A stretch of DNA of 64,000 bases from Thalassotalea euphylliae (GCF_003390375.1 NZ_QUOT01000001.1:558001-622000); one strand, 5' to 3'. Counted from the stretch's first letter, positions 47,901 to 58,145 are shown. A program made the numbers and translations. Notes: generated from the letters alone by a model not told the origin.

Positions 47901-49817
47901 AAAAGCGTCTTGGAACAACATTTGAACTTGTTCTAAGTTGAAAGCGCGATCGCCAGTTAACAACATAGAGAAGTCTAGAATCCAACAAGTTTCACCGTCT
48001 GCAGTGCGAATGGCATATGGGCTTTCACCGATAACACGTAAACCAAAGTTTTCCAACATAGGTAGCACGTCAGACAAATGCAACGGCTCACCTTTGTGGA
48101 ATAGTTTTAATTTAACAAAACGGCTACCCGACTTTTCTTCTTGTGGCTGGTAGAACAGCATCTCTAGTGGACAGCTTTCACATACCGATTCTAATTTTTC
48201 GATATCAACAATCGCTGTACCCGGCATCACTTCATCTTTATATGACTGTGGGAATGCAGAATATTTGCGGCTTAAAGCCTTACCAACCGACTCACCTTTA
48301 TGAGAATTCAACAAGGCCGATAATTTGTCATCCCAACTGCGGGCCGCTTCATTCAAGTTCTTTTCAATTTCTTTCACGTTGATATCTGCTTTTGTGTGAT
48401 CGACACGGACAATGTAGTGAGTTCTTGCTTGTACTGATTCTGAGAAGTAAGTGTTAAATTCAACTTCTTCTTTGCTGCCAAAAGCATCACTTAATAACTG
48501 CTGCGTTTGGATTCTTAGTTTTGTGTTGTAACGCTCTCTTGGTACATACACCATACACGAGTAGAAACGAGAGAAGGCATCACGACGCACAAACAAGCCA
48601 GTATAATCACGTTCTTGCATCTGCAAGATGCCTTTTACGTTTTGCAGTAACTCAGCAACGCTTGATTGCAAAATTTCATCGCGTGGATAGGTTTCTAAAA
48701 TATTGATCAGTGTTTTATATGCGTGTGAACCTGGAGCAAAACCTGATAATTCACAGACACCGGCAACTTTTGACTTAATTAATGGTAAATCTAACGCGCT
48801 ATTGGTGTAGTAGGCTGAGCCAAATAGCCCGATAAAGCGCTCTTCACCGACAACATTACCTTTTGCGTCAAAGCGCTTAATACCGATGTAATCTAAGTGG
48901 GCTGGACGGTGGACACGTGAACGTGAATTCGTTTTTGTTAAAATAAGTAAGCTATCACCTAGTGCAACTTCTCTAGCTGTTTCGCTTAACGTTGAGATCA
49001 AGCGTTGTTCAGTGCCTTTTGAATTTTTCATCAAGCCTAGGCTCGAATCGACATTGGCTGCAAGCGCCATGTCCCCTTTTAACGTTTTAATGTCGTAAGA
49101 GCGGTAACCCATCAAGGTAAAATGATTGTTTGCGATCCACTCTAAAAACTCTAATGAATCTTGCTTTTCTTGATCAGAGCAAGGCACTTTCGCCTTTTTA
49201 ACATCAGCTACAACTGATTGCAGCTTTTTCAACATTGGTTGCCAATCAGAAACCGTTAAAGAAATGTCGCTGACAACTGAATGTAAGTCTTCGGCAATCG
49301 CAGCAAGCACCGCGCTGTCGTCTTGGCGATCAATCTCGATAAAGAATACGGTCTCAACTTTGCTGCCTCTAAGCTTCTTATCTACTGAAGCACCAAGTTG
49401 TTTAATTTGGTTTTTCGCGTCACGCACTACTTGCATTGGCGTGTTGATCATTAAGTGCGGTGATACGCCTTGACGATTTAGTGCAATTCTTAATGAATCT
49501 ACTAAAAACGGCATATCGGCGACAATAACTTCGATAATCGTATGGCTTGATTTCCAGCCATGTTTAGCCACTTCTGGGTTAAACACTTTGATCACTGGGC
49601 TATCATCTTGATGGCCGTTTAATGAATTCCATAAACTCATAGTGGCACCATACATGTCACTATCATTACGGTTGGCAAGGTCAGTGGTGGAGATATTACC
49701 GTAAAGTAAATGAGCGAATTGCTCGACTAGGCCTGCTGTTTCTGCTGGGACTTTTTGTTGAATAGATTGAGCTACGTTTGTTAATAAAACTGAGGGTAAA
49801 CCGTCTACGAACGCCAT
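44979..49817 (-). CDS. gdhB: NAD-specific glutamate dehydrogenase, large (GDH-180 type)
   Basis: 1612 residues from the ATG at 49817, chosen for AAGGAA spaced 7 bases upstream and the family start [12 protein letters not shown]. It deaminates glutamate to 2-oxoglutarate with NAD. Long N-terminal ACT-like regulatory regions (about 1-700) precede the catalytic core, where [58 protein letters not shown] carries the catalytic lysines. [17 protein letters not shown] and [11 protein letters not shown] follow, then a helical C-terminal domain. Length fits the 180-kDa class. Single gene with its own terminator. Confidence 0.97.
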   Translation of the reverse strand: MAFVDGLPSVLLTNVAQSIQQKVPAETAGLVEQFAHLLYGNISTTDLANRNDSDMYGATMSLWNSLNGHQDDSPVIKVFNPEVAKHGWKSSHTIIEVIVADMPFLVDSLRIALNRQGVSPHLMINTPMQVVRDAKNQIKQLGASVDKKLRGSKVETVFFIEIDRQDDSAVLAAIAEDLHSVVSDISLTVSDWQPMLKKLQSVVADVKKAKVPCSDQEKQDSLEFLEWIANNHFTLMGYRSYDIKTLKGDMALAANVDSSLGLMKNSKGTEQRLISTLSETAREVALGDSLLILTKTNSRSRVHRPAHLDYIGIKRFDAKGNVVGEERFIGLFGSAYYTNSALDLPLIKSKVAGVCELSGFAPGSHAYKTLINILETYPRDEILQSSVAELLQNVKGILQMQERDYTGLFVRRDAFSRFYSCMVYVPRERYNTKLRIQTQQLLSDAFGSKEEVEFNTYFSESVQARTHYIVRVDHTKADINVKEIEKNLNEAARSWDDKLSALLNSHKGESVGKALSRKYSAFPQSYKDEVMPGTAIVDIEKLESVCESCPLEMLFYQPQEEKSGSRFVKLKLFHKGEPLHLSDVLPMLENFGLRVIGESPYAIRTADGETCWILDFSMLLTGDRAFNLEQVQMLFQDAFAKVWAGQLEDDGFNRLILGAGLAGREVSIIRAFAKYERQIGGTFSQSYVEDTFARYPNLAELLVKLFNLRFSPSAKRTEKAVNKVLDDIEQSLDNVANLDDDRIIRRFVEMINATIRTNYFQKNASEQEKSYISFKILPEEISEMPLPMPKFEIFVYSPQVEGVHLRGGKVARGGLRWSDRREDFRTEVLGLVKAQQVKNTVIVPVGAKGGFVCKQLPLGGTRQEIFEAGQECYKTFIRGLLDITDNIIKGDIISPIDVVRHDEDDPYLVVAADKGTATFSDIANGISDEYNFWMGDAFASGGSVGYDHKGMGITAKGAWESVKRHFREMDIDCQTTDFTAIGVGDMAGDVFGNGMLLSKHIRLQAAFNHMHIFIDPDPVAAPTYKERERLFNMPGCTWEDYNKELISEGGGIFSRAAKSIKLTPQIKKMIGTQKQSMAPNDLIKAILKMKVDLLWNGGIGTYVKGSGETHLEVGDRANDALRINGSELQAKVVGEGGNLGLTQLGRIEYAANSGRINADSVDNVGGVDCSDNEVNIKILLNGLVQSGDLTVKQRNKLLYDMTDEVSEIVLKDCYDQTHSLSITAMRGADQLKEQTRFIHELERDGKLDRALEFIPNDDEIAERLAQGNGLTRPELSVLLAYSKMVLKEDLVCEEITSNPYHDRLLIGAFPGLLQEKYSAQMQDHPLRAEIIATKLANKLGNDMGFNFVNRMQEETGASVAEVANCYTMASEVFEMGAVWQDIAALDNKIETSVQTEMLFQLRRNVRRATRWFLRHRDKGMDIQQAIDFYRPTFDALAKNLSKYMAADEVEQLVHVESGLVKSGVPKKTAKRISQLSTLFSVMDIAEIAAIDGRSIEFVAELYFKLGDRLDLHWFLDQITAQPVANHWQALARASFREELDWQQRAITIVALKVDAKGNNSDELLEQWFEQSAQPLERWRHILADFRMSPTHEFAKFSVALRELMLLSLHSAA

Positions 49818-50126
49818 GTCGCTTTCCTTTTGGATAAAACGAATTGAGTAATTGTTGTGTTTTTTAAAGTACTTTTTACTTATTCGAAGGTTATCCCTCA
49901 TGGCTAATATTATTGTAATTTTAGGGCGCTCAGCGGCATAAACTTACGAAAAAGCAAGCAAATTGTACTTTATTCAGCCTATCCTGTTCAGCATAGACCA
50001 ATGGCGCGAATTTTATTAATAAATTTAAGGTATTGCGAGCTATTTTTTAGAGCTATAACTCACTCTCGGAGTATTTTGGATAAGGGCTTGATTGGCGAGT
50101 AATTGTTTATTCAATGTCTGTAAATA
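49818..50126. other. Spacer upstream of gdh
   Basis: No gene; carries the gdh promoter and leader, plus the 3' end of the RND operon. Confidence 0.4.
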
Positions 50127-50150
50127 GAAAATGGCCTTTCGGCCATTTTC
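50127..50150 (-). terminator. Terminator of the DUF1302-RND operon
   Basis: A 10-bp perfect stem GAAAATGGCC/GGCCATTTTC; on the minus strand the loop is the GNRA tetraloop GAAA. Placed about 60 bases after the RND stop codon. Confidence 0.75.
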
Positions 50151-50209
50151 GTGGTTATTTATGCAGGCAAATATTTATCAGATTTCTGCCTCATTTATCA
50201 TGCATAAAA

Positions 50210-52546
50210 TTATTTTTTAGCGGCTTTTTTCTCTGGCCATAAGTAAGCGGCTATTGCTGGTAACACAATAATTGCGGCTAACATATTTACCAAGAACATA
50301 AAGGTTAACAAAATACCCATGTCTACTTGGAATTTAAGTGCAGAGAAGAACCAAGTAGAAACACCAATTGCAAGTGTAATACCGGTTAGTAATACCGCGT
50401 TGCCACGCTCTTGTAAGGCAGTTAAGTAAGCTTTCTTAACACTATCGCCTTCGCGTAAACGCAGACTCATGGTTGATAAGATATAGATACCATAGTCAAC
50501 ACCAATACCAACACCAAGTGCGATTACCGGTAAAGTTGATACCGTTAGACCAATATCAAGCGCTGTCATTAAACCTTGCGCCAACGTTGATACGATATAA
50601 AGCGGTAACACAACAGAGATGGTTGCACGAACACTCTTGAAACTCACTAAACAAAGTAAGATAACAGCGCCGTAAACGTATAACATCATCGGCAGTTGCG
50701 CGGCTTCTACAGCTTCGTTGGTTGCAGCCATTACACCTACTGGGCCAGATGCTAACTTAAACGTTAGTTGATCTGTATTTAGCTCCTCAGCAACTTCCTT
50801 CACTCTGTTAACGACACGATTAATGGTTTCTGCTTTGTGATCTTCCAAGAATAGAATCACTGGCATCACACTACAGTCGCGATTTAGTAAACCACTGGTT
50901 GTCGGCACGTTGGCAATCGATTGAACGAGTGTTTGTTGATTACGCGGAATAACACGCCACTTTGGATTACCTTCGTTGTAACCAGCGTTAACGATTTTAG
51001 ATACCGCTGCTAAACTTGCTGCTGACTGCACGCCTTCAACATTCTGCAAGTGCCATTGGAAGCGATCGATAACTTCTAATGTTTCAAACGAAGTACAAGC
51101 ATCTGGTTGGGTTTCAACAATCACTGACATGTAATCAACACTAATTGCGTATCGATCAGTAATTAAGAAGGTATCTTGGTTGTAGCGAGAGTCTTCATGA
51201 AGCGCTGGTGCACCGGCGTGCAACTCACCAATTTTCATGTTTTGTGCGTGATATAAACCAAAGGCATATAAACCTGCAACAATCGCTAAAATAATCGTCG
51301 CTGGGCCACGTGTTGCGAACTTCGCCATCATGTGCCAAACGTCGCTACTATTCGACTTTTTCTTAGCGCTAGCTTCTGGCTGTTTAGCACCCTCTAATTT
51401 CATGTAAGAAATCAAAACAGGCAATAACACCAAGTTAGTTAAGATGATCATCGCAACACCAAGTGATGCAGTGATCGCTAGCTCACGAATAATACCAATA
51501 TCAATCGAAAGTAAGGTAATGAAACCTATGGTGTCTGATAGTAACGCAACACCGCCTGGAATTAACAACGCGCGGAAACTGTTTTGAGCGCCCTGCTTAC
51601 AGCTAATACCTGATTCAACCTGCTTAACAACAGAGTTAATCATTTGCACAGCATGACTTACACCAATAGCAAACACTAGGAATGGTACAAGAATCGACAT
51701 TGGGTCGATACCAAAACCAAGGCTCGCTAACATACCCATTTGCCAAATAACAGCAACTAGTGAACAAACAATGGTTAATAACGTAAGGCTAATAGAGCGA
51801 CAGAAGAAGAACACCATCACCGCGGTGATCGCAATTGCAATGGCAAAGAAAGTAACAACGTTTTTAGCGCCATTGGCTACGTCGCCAACCATTTTTGCGA
51901 AACCAATAACGTGCACAGACACTTTATCACTTTCGTATTTAACGCGAATATCGTTTTCTAATTGCTCTGCAATTTTCAACGTATCTAATGGTTCGCCTGT
52001 GTTAGGATCAATTTCCATTAGTGTTGCAGTAACCATGGCACAACTGTAATCATCAGCAACGATTCGGCCTACGATACCGGCTTTTTCAATGTTAGCCTTT
52101 ACAACCGCCATGCCCTTTTCATCGCTTGGTTTAAAGCTGGCAGGAATTACTGGACCACCAGAGAAACCATCTTCGACTACTTCAACAAAGCGAGTGCTTG
52201 GCGAGTAAAGTGATTTTACTTGAATACGATCAACGCCCGGAATGAAGAATAGTTGATCATGCACACCTTTTAAGGCGTTAAAGAAAGGTTCGTTAAAAAT
52301 ATCACCATCAACATCACATACAGAGATAAGTACATTGTTTGCCCCACCAAAATCTTTTTGGTGTTTCAGGTAGGTTTGCATGTATTGGTGGTTAAGCGGA
52401 ATATTCTTGGTAAACGCAGCATCTAACTTAAGATGCGTCGCTTGGTATAAAAGCACAAAAGTCGTAATCACGAATAGTGCTAAGACGAATGCTCGGTGAC
52501 GGAAAATACCGATTTCAATTTTATTGATTGCTGAATTAATACTCAT
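50210..52546 (-). CDS. RND/MMPL-family exporter
   Basis: 778 residues from ATG 52546; a GTG at 52552 overlaps the stop of the preceding gene (TAGTG) and is also possible. Two halves each have a first helix, a large periplasmic loop and about five clustered helices (about 12 in total). VLPLYIVSTLAQGLMTALDIGLTVSTLPVIALGVGIGVDYGIYILSTMSLRLREG is the RND helix-4 region with charged residues for proton coupling; the equivalent first-half segment contains GIGIDPMSI-like FGIDPMSILVPFLVFAIGVSHAVQ. It resembles HAE3/HpnN-type lipid exporters rather than drug pumps. Last gene of a four-gene operon with DUF1302, DUF1329 and Ycf48-like proteins. Confidence 0.88.
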   Translation of the reverse strand: MSINSAINKIEIGIFRHRAFVLALFVITTFVLLYQATHLKLDAAFTKNIPLNHQYMQTYLKHQKDFGGANNVLISVCDVDGDIFNEPFFNALKGVHDQLFFIPGVDRIQVKSLYSPSTRFVEVVEDGFSGGPVIPASFKPSDEKGMAVVKANIEKAGIVGRIVADDYSCAMVTATLMEIDPNTGEPLDTLKIAEQLENDIRVKYESDKVSVHVIGFAKMVGDVANGAKNVVTFFAIAIAITAVMVFFFCRSISLTLLTIVCSLVAVIWQMGMLASLGFGIDPMSILVPFLVFAIGVSHAVQMINSVVKQVESGISCKQGAQNSFRALLIPGGVALLSDTIGFITLLSIDIGIIRELAITASLGVAMIILTNLVLLPVLISYMKLEGAKQPEASAKKKSNSSDVWHMMAKFATRGPATIILAIVAGLYAFGLYHAQNMKIGELHAGAPALHEDSRYNQDTFLITDRYAISVDYMSVIVETQPDACTSFETLEVIDRFQWHLQNVEGVQSAASLAAVSKIVNAGYNEGNPKWRVIPRNQQTLVQSIANVPTTSGLLNRDCSVMPVILFLEDHKAETINRVVNRVKEVAEELNTDQLTFKLASGPVGVMAATNEAVEAAQLPMMLYVYGAVILLCLVSFKSVRATISVVLPLYIVSTLAQGLMTALDIGLTVSTLPVIALGVGIGVDYGIYILSTMSLRLREGDSVKKAYLTALQERGNAVLLTGITLAIGVSTWFFSALKFQVDMGILLTFMFLVNMLAAIIVLPAIAAYLWPEKKAAKK

Positions 52547-52551
52547 AAACA

Positions 52552-53574
52552 CTACTTCGCGATTGTTATTGTTCTAACACCATCTTCAGAAACGGCAACT
52601 AGACGATTGTTAAACCAGACACCAGCGATAAGTGACTTACCATCTGGCTGTGACCAAGCTACGAACTTTTGACCATCGTCTTCACTCACTAATAATGCAC
52701 CACCATTACCTAACAGTAGTAAGCGATCATCATCAGTTAACACGATATCGTTAATCAGTGCTGTGGAATCTGTCGGAATATGTTGCCATGGGGTACCATT
52801 TCTCAGGCTTCTAAAAACATTGCCCCTTAGACCAGCGGCAAGTAAATTTCCTTGCTGCGTTCGCTCGATATCGAAAAATGAGCCTTCATAAATAGGATCG
52901 AATTGCTGCCAGTTTTGGCCAAAATCATTACTTTTTGCGATTAGACCAATTTCACCAACGAGATATGATGTGCGACCATCCATGACCATTTTATTAAAGT
53001 GCGGTAAAATACTGCCTCGCTCGTCAAGGTAGGCTTCCTCGTCTTCCATCTTGAGCTCATTGAGGTACTCAACGTCTTCTTCAGGTAAAAATTCGCCGTG
53101 AAATTCTTCTACCCAGTTTTTACCGCCATCAGTTGTGCGGTAAAACAAACCATAGGCACCAATAGCAACGCCGTTGTTCTGATCTTTAAATACAACATCT
53201 AGCAAAGGCTTTTGCTTTTCAGGTAAGTATTGCTGAATAGCCCAAGTAGCACCGCCATCAGTAGTGGCTAATATGGTTGCATCGTAACCAACAGCCCAAC
53301 CATGATCTTCATCGGCAAAAGTGACCGCAGTTAGTGTTGATTGCACCGGCACTGCTTGTTGTTGCCAGTTTTCGCCATCAGTAGAAAGGAGTACGTGCCC
53401 TCTCTCGCCCACAGCAACTAACTGTCCTTGTTCTATTTGGTGAATATCTAATAGTAGAGATTTACTCGCTAGAGGAGCTTGTATCGCAGGCATAGGCTCG
53501 GTAACAGCATAAACCTTTGTCGCTAATGCGCAGCATAGTGCCGCTGCAAATACATTCTTCATTCCTAAAACCAC
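52552..53574 (-). CDS. Ycf48-like beta-propeller, exported
   Basis: 340 residues (336 if ATG 53562 is used). An N-terminal signal peptide (AAALCCALATKVYA) suggests the periplasm. Repeated blades contain DGENW, DGGATW and DGGKNW Asp-box-like motifs, as in photosystem II assembly factor Ycf48/BNR propellers; here it is clearly not a photosynthesis protein. In this operon it may bind a partner of the RND pump or the DUF1329 protein (inference). An acidic insert (EEDVEYLNELKMEDEEAYLDE) interrupts the blades. It follows DUF1329 by 68 bases and is coupled to the RND gene. Confidence 0.85.
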   Translation of the reverse strand: MVLGMKNVFAAALCCALATKVYAVTEPMPAIQAPLASKSLLLDIHQIEQGQLVAVGERGHVLLSTDGENWQQQAVPVQSTLTAVTFADEDHGWAVGYDATILATTDGGATWAIQQYLPEKQKPLLDVVFKDQNNGVAIGAYGLFYRTTDGGKNWVEEFHGEFLPEEDVEYLNELKMEDEEAYLDERGSILPHFNKMVMDGRTSYLVGEIGLIAKSNDFGQNWQQFDPIYEGSFFDIERTQQGNLLAAGLRGNVFRSLRNGTPWQHIPTDSTALINDIVLTDDDRLLLLGNGGALLVSEDDGQKFVAWSQPDGKSLIAGVWFNNRLVAVSEDGVRTITIAK

Positions 53575-53642
53575 GCTTTCTTTCTAGTTATAAACAAAAA
53601 CGGCTGGCCCGGTGCCAGCCGCTCATCGCTAATCAAATGTGA

Positions 53643-55007
53643 TTAACGACGTCCTTCTCGTCTTAAGGCTGCAGGTGTAAACACCTTGTCTTTCAGCTTA
53701 ACACTGAAGTCATACATGGACTCTTCGTTATCTAAGCCAATAGCGATATAACGGCGAGCTTGCAAGTCATGGAAAACTTCCAATGTAGTCCATTGTGTTG
53801 GCACTTCATAGTAGTTTATACCATGAGCGATACCCACTCTGTACAATTCATCTCGGTTATCATAAATATCAGTAACCGCTACTTGCCAGCTATCTTCGTC
53901 AATGTAGAACACACGTTTCTTGTAGATATGACGTGTATCATCTTTCAAGTTAGCTTCTACCACCCAAACACGGTGTTTTTCATAGCGCACTAGATCTTTG
54001 TTGATGTGACCAGGCTGAAGAATGTCATCATACTTCAGGCTGTCACTGTGTAAGCGGTAATCGTTGTATGGAATCAACAATTCTTGCTTGCCTTTTAATG
54101 TCCAGTTGTAGCGGTTAGGTGCGCCATTGTACATATCGAAATCATCGGTTGTACGCAAGCCATCTGACGCTGTACCTGGTGCATCATAAGCAACGTTTGG
54201 TGCACGACGTACACGACGTTGACCAGTGTTGTATGTCCATGCTTGGCGTGGCGTTCTAATTTGGTCCATGGTTTCATGAACAAGCAATGCGGTACCGGCG
54301 ATACGTGCTGGCTTATTTACCTTTTGCTTAAACTTGAAAACAATATTCGACTCTTCAAGCTCTGCTGGTGTTGCGCCTTCCTCGTGGTAGGTAAACATCA
54401 ACTGTTGATCAAAACCGATGTAGGTGTAATCACCACTTGCCGTAGGGCCCGCTTGACCCGCTTTGTTCTGCATAGAAACACCGCGGTAGCGCAAGATGTG
54501 GTTCCAAATAGCTTCTAAACCGTTTTGCGGCATAGGGAATGGGATACCAACAGCACCATTTGCAATACCGTTACCGCCAGTCACTAACTCAGTGCGCGAT
54601 GCGTTGTTAATTGACTCATCATAAACGTGTTGTGGATATGATGCAGAGCGGCGCGTTTGATAAACATTCATTTTGAATGTTTCCGGGTATGTTTCAAATA
54701 ACTTAATTTGACCCGGCGTTAACAAATCTTTGTACTCGCTCATGTTTTGAGCAGTAACTGTGTACAGAACTTTATCGTCTGGGTACGGATCAGGGTGATG
54801 ATCACCTGGCTTGTAACCAGCTGGCCATTCTGTAATACCCCCTGTCCACTCAGGAATAGAACCGTCTTCGTTAGCGCCGCGCACTGCCCCCATCGGTGTA
54901 AACTCTGTTTTTAGCTTGGCAGCTTCGTCTGCCGAAACCTTGGCAAACACTGACGTGCTGCTCACCGCAAGCGATACGGCTAAAGATAATAAGGTGAGTT
55001 TTTTCAT
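53643..55007 (-). CDS. DUF1329 family exported protein
   Basis: 454 residues from ATG 55007; ATG 55013 two codons earlier has closer spacing to AAGGAAG and is equally possible. A signal peptide ends in SSTSVFA. The mature domain resembles LolB/LolA-like lipid-binding folds assigned to DUF1329: VSADEAAKLKTEFTPMGAVRGANEDGSIPEWTGGI, RRVRRAPNVAYD and DMYNGAPNRYNWTLKGKQELLIPYN are typical. A role as a periplasmic hydrophobic-ligand carrier is inferred from fold and context. Its gene starts just after the DUF1302 stop codon. Confidence 0.9.
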   Translation of the reverse strand: MKKLTLLSLAVSLAVSSTSVFAKVSADEAAKLKTEFTPMGAVRGANEDGSIPEWTGGITEWPAGYKPGDHHPDPYPDDKVLYTVTAQNMSEYKDLLTPGQIKLFETYPETFKMNVYQTRRSASYPQHVYDESINNASRTELVTGGNGIANGAVGIPFPMPQNGLEAIWNHILRYRGVSMQNKAGQAGPTASGDYTYIGFDQQLMFTYHEEGATPAELEESNIVFKFKQKVNKPARIAGTALLVHETMDQIRTPRQAWTYNTGQRRVRRAPNVAYDAPGTASDGLRTTDDFDMYNGAPNRYNWTLKGKQELLIPYNDYRLHSDSLKYDDILQPGHINKDLVRYEKHRVWVVEANLKDDTRHIYKKRVFYIDEDSWQVAVTDIYDNRDELYRVGIAHGINYYEVPTQWTTLEVFHDLQARRYIAIGLDNEESMYDFSVKLKDKVFTPAALRREGRR

Positions 55008-55020
55008 TATCATTACTTCC

Positions 55021-57072
55021 TTAAATTGAATACTTAACGCTAAACGAAATAAAGTCGCGATCTTCAAGAATGTTAGTCGTGCCTACGCCGCCAAAGAAGG
55101 CATTGTAACCAAAACTACCAGACCAACGGTTTTGATAATCAAAGTCGAGACTAAATGCTACAGACTTGCGATCTTCAATAAACATAAACAATGGATCAGG
55201 CGTAATACCTTCAACATCATGAGAAAATACGATACGTGGTGAAACGTTGATACCCGCGAATACGTTATTGAAATCAAGCTTCAATAGCGCACGATAACCC
55301 CATGAGAACTCATCTGGGAACGGGTTGGTTTCAACACCATCTTGAACGGCAAGTTCTAAACCTTCAATACCTGCGATACCGCCATTTCTTGCTGTACCAG
55401 GACCGTTTAAGCGTAGTACATCTTCATCCGGCATATCGTTGATATTAACACCACCAACTTCAAGTAAACCAGTCACCTGATCCGCGCCCATCATAGGACC
55501 GAATAAGTGAGTTAAGGTAAATTGTGCTTGTAACGTGTCAGATAAAATGAATCCTTCAGCACGCTCGCCTGGTGCGAAGATGTCCATCTGCGAAATACCG
55601 TTTAGATCTGGACGAATACCAGCGTTGGCTAACTGCTGCGGCATAGCAGCAAATAGTAATTCTACATCATCAATTTGCAGTGGCTCATCTTGGCGGTAGC
55701 TTACTTCACCCGCGACCGCTGTAGCACCTACTGTTGTATTAAAGCTAAATGCGTATAGTTGAATGTCTTCTGGGTAGTCTAGCTCTACTTTAGAGAAACC
55801 ACGTAAATCAGCGTAGTTATCATAGGTAATTTGGTTTTGTGCGATAAAGGCTAAATCAGCACCAATGGCAGGAGCCGTAAAGTCTGCAACAACACCTGAG
55901 AATAATGGACGACGGCTGTGGTAGTTCATGTAGTACAAACTAACCTCAGAGTCATTTAGCTCAGGCAGGAACCATGAAAGGCGCAAACCGTATTGACCGC
56001 CATTGTCTGGTCGCACTAGCGATTCATTGCCCGGTGCTTTTAGCGTTAACCTTGTACCGTGCGCTAGGTAAATTCCTGCAGCTGCCGCAGCTACTGCTGG
56101 GTCACCGCTGCGCAGTGCATCGCCTAAGCCATTTAGGTTACCGATTAAGTAATCAAGATCCATATCTGGGTTGCTTGCGAAGTTCAACTGAACGTTGTTG
56201 AAGTGACCGCCGTCACCCGCAAAATCGTTACCCGCGAAGTAGCTACCCGCTGCTGGAATTACGGTTTTTTCCCAGTCGTACTGATAGAAAGCTTCAATGT
56301 TAAAGTTGTCTGTGACGCCTAATGAACCCCATACCGCACCAAACGGGATGAAAGCTTCTTTTAATTCTGCACCTGGCGCTCTTAAACGAGCAATGTCTAC
56401 TGGGTTTAATTCACTAATACCATGCGGAATTAGTGCACTCTCACCCCAGCTAATAACCTGTTGACCAACACGAATTGAGAATGGCATTTCGCCAATATCA
56501 AAATCGCCATAGAAGAAGGCATCAAGAATACGGAAGTCACTACAAACTTGCTCTTCCGCGATAGAGTCACGACAAGGATCGTCGGTACGGCCAGTTAGGG
56601 TATTTGTCCAGGCTCTATCTTCGTCCGACATTTCAAAATCGTAAAAGTATAGGCCACGAATGAACACACCCATGTTATCTCTGCGAATATCTAGCTCATG
56701 CGTGCCTTTGAAAATGGTAGAAAATGCATCACCAGCGTCAAAGTTAAGGTTTGCATTGTCACTGTTTGACGAATACTTACCTTCACCATTCCAGACATCA
56801 GCACCACTTGGTACTGGGTTAAATGCAGGATGGTAACTGCTAAAGTCAAATCCATTGTTCACGTTGTTTGGTTTACTAACGTGATTTGCCCAGTCGCGAT
56901 TTTCAACGCGAATACTGGTACCTAATGAAAATGTTGAGTCAAAGGTAATTTCAAAATCACCTAATTCAAATATTGCGGCATTAACGCTTGGTGTAATAGA
57001 TACTGCTAAGGCAGCAGCAACGCTTAGCGCGATTGGTTTCTTAAAAAAAGATATACGAGGGCTATGTTTCAT
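55021..57072 (-). CDS. DUF1302 family outer-membrane protein
   Basis: 683 residues with a signal peptide (cleavage near PSVNA). The mature part begins AIFELGDFEITFDSTFSLGTSIRVENRD, the DUF1302 hallmark, then GVFIRGLYFYDFEM, RVGQQVISWGESALIPHGISELNPVD and a C-terminus DRDFISFSVKYSI of beta-barrel type. DUF1302 proteins are thought to be outer-membrane barrels that often sit beside a DUF1329 gene; the substrate is unknown. First gene of the operon, with about 850 bases of non-coding DNA upstream. Confidence 0.92.
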   Translation of the reverse strand: MKHSPRISFFKKPIALSVAAALAVSITPSVNAAIFELGDFEITFDSTFSLGTSIRVENRDWANHVSKPNNVNNGFDFSSYHPAFNPVPSGADVWNGEGKYSSNSDNANLNFDAGDAFSTIFKGTHELDIRRDNMGVFIRGLYFYDFEMSDEDRAWTNTLTGRTDDPCRDSIAEEQVCSDFRILDAFFYGDFDIGEMPFSIRVGQQVISWGESALIPHGISELNPVDIARLRAPGAELKEAFIPFGAVWGSLGVTDNFNIEAFYQYDWEKTVIPAAGSYFAGNDFAGDGGHFNNVQLNFASNPDMDLDYLIGNLNGLGDALRSGDPAVAAAAAGIYLAHGTRLTLKAPGNESLVRPDNGGQYGLRLSWFLPELNDSEVSLYYMNYHSRRPLFSGVVADFTAPAIGADLAFIAQNQITYDNYADLRGFSKVELDYPEDIQLYAFSFNTTVGATAVAGEVSYRQDEPLQIDDVELLFAAMPQQLANAGIRPDLNGISQMDIFAPGERAEGFILSDTLQAQFTLTHLFGPMMGADQVTGLLEVGGVNINDMPDEDVLRLNGPGTARNGGIAGIEGLELAVQDGVETNPFPDEFSWGYRALLKLDFNNVFAGINVSPRIVFSHDVEGITPDPLFMFIEDRKSVAFSLDFDYQNRWSGSFGYNAFFGGVGTTNILEDRDFISFSVKYSI

Positions 57073-57280
57073 TCAATCTCTCCCCAGTCCTGAAACAAAG
57101 TATTATCTACTTTTTATAAATTCTTATTGTTCTAGTGCTTGTTGTTTTTTGCTCACGATTCTTGTGCGCAAAACCATAATTGCATCATTTATCAGAACAG
57201 GCAAGCGCAAATATTTTTCCTAAATACACTTATTTTTAAAGACTTACAGACTGGCTTTCACAATAACCAAATCAATGTTT

Positions 57281-57296
57281 AAAACACTTGTTTAAA
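57281..57296 (+). promoter_or_regulatory. Putative operator, copy 1
   Basis: AAAACACTTGTTTAAA; the core AAACA-CT-TGTTT is palindromic. Also reads AAAC-N4-GTTT, the pattern reported for PsrA, the fatty-acid-responsive TetR regulator. Confidence 0.45.
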
Positions 57297-57394
57297 ACAA
57301 AAGCCATTAGATGGACTGACCACTTTGTGGGCTTTGTACTGTCTACTGCCTACTAAAAGAAACAATGATACTTCGAACAAATAAATGCCACGCC

Positions 57395-57418
57395 TTGTTT
57401 AAAGTATATACTCTACGA
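57395..57418 (+). repeat. 24-base direct repeat, copy 1
   Basis: Shares 20 of 24 bases with copy 2, including the block TATATACTCTA. Confidence 0.6.
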
Positions 57419-57444
57419 AATTCCATTTGATTGAAAATAATTTG

Positions 57445-57460
57445 TTTAAACAGGTGTTTT
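57445..57460 (-). promoter_or_regulatory. Putative operator, copy 2 (inverted)
   Basis: The complement reads AAAACACCTGTTTAAA, 15 of 16 identical to copy 1, with palindromic core AAACA-NN-TGTTT. Confidence 0.45.
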
Positions 57461-57590
57461 CTAGTTACAGGCGCCTATTAACTTGGTGTTAAATTAAACA
57501 CTAAATCACTGTAGTAAAAGGCTTTCGCAGCATTTTGTGGGCAATATTGAATGCTGTGTATAGTGACAATTAACCTAGTGAATATAAAAA

Positions 57591-57614
57591 CTGTTTGAAA
57601 TATATACTCTAAGA
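57591..57614 (+). repeat. 24-base direct repeat, copy 2
   Basis: CTGTTTGAAA followed by TATATACTCTA; 196 bases from copy 1. Confidence 0.6.
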
Positions 57615-57840
57615 CTCAGTTTTTTGTTTAGTACAAGGTGGTAAAGAGAAATAGTGGCTTATATTCAAACGCTTAGAATATTTGACGAATGATATAGCGG
57701 TTTAGCACGGTAAGTTAGGGGATGTAAGGGTCTTGGTTTGTCTCAGTGCTAAATAATGGTTTGTTCAAGAATGAATTTGCTTTGAATGGCTAGGTTCAAA
57801 GGTTGCGTTAGTAAATACCATAGCAAGTCAATGAAAAATC

Positions 57841-57870
57841 AAAGCAGCCTTAGGCTTCGCAGACTGCTTT
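57841..57870 (-). terminator. Possible terminator after DUF2835
   Basis: AAAGCAG/CTGCTTT arms with a structured 16-base loop, 60 bases after the stop codon; the minus strand continues GATTTTTC. Confidence 0.5.
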
Positions 57871-57929
57871 TCGTTTTGAGTTTGCCACTCGCCAATTTTA
57901 TATTGTGCTTACTCAAGGTTGATTAAAAG

Positions 57930-58145
57930 CTAAGACACTTTGGTTAGCGATACAAATTTATTGTTCTGAGTTTCCAGACAGAACATGCCAAATACACCAC
58001 TTGGCGTCATAAACTTGCGCAAATGCATTGCCGGAAATTGAATGCGCTGTCCATTAGTTGCAAATGCTACAACGGTAGACGCTTGACCGCGGTAATAAGG
58101 CATCACATCATCCGCTGACATAGATACCTTGAAATAATACTTCAC
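57930..58145 (-). CDS. DUF2835 family small protein
   Basis: 71 residues. KYYFKVSMSADDVMPYYRGQASTVVAFATNGQRIQFPAMHLRKFMTPSGVFGMF is the DUF2835 signature. Small, soluble, function unknown. It lies 20 bases after pepN, the usual position in Vibrio and Shewanella relatives, so co-transcription with pepN is likely. Confidence 0.92.
   Translation of the reverse strand: MKYYFKVSMSADDVMPYYRGQASTVVAFATNGQRIQFPAMHLRKFMTPSGVFGMFCLETQNNKFVSLTKVS

Larger units (their letters stand above)
57073..57929. promoter_or_regulatory. Long regulatory region of the DUF1302 operon
   Basis: 857 bases with no gene. It holds two inverted 16-base elements (57281-57296 and 57445-57460) and two 24-base direct repeats (57395-57418 and 57591-57614), given separately. 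TTGTTTAAA occurs three times and CTGTTTGAA once. The last part belongs to the 3' end of the pepN transcript. Confidence 0.55.
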
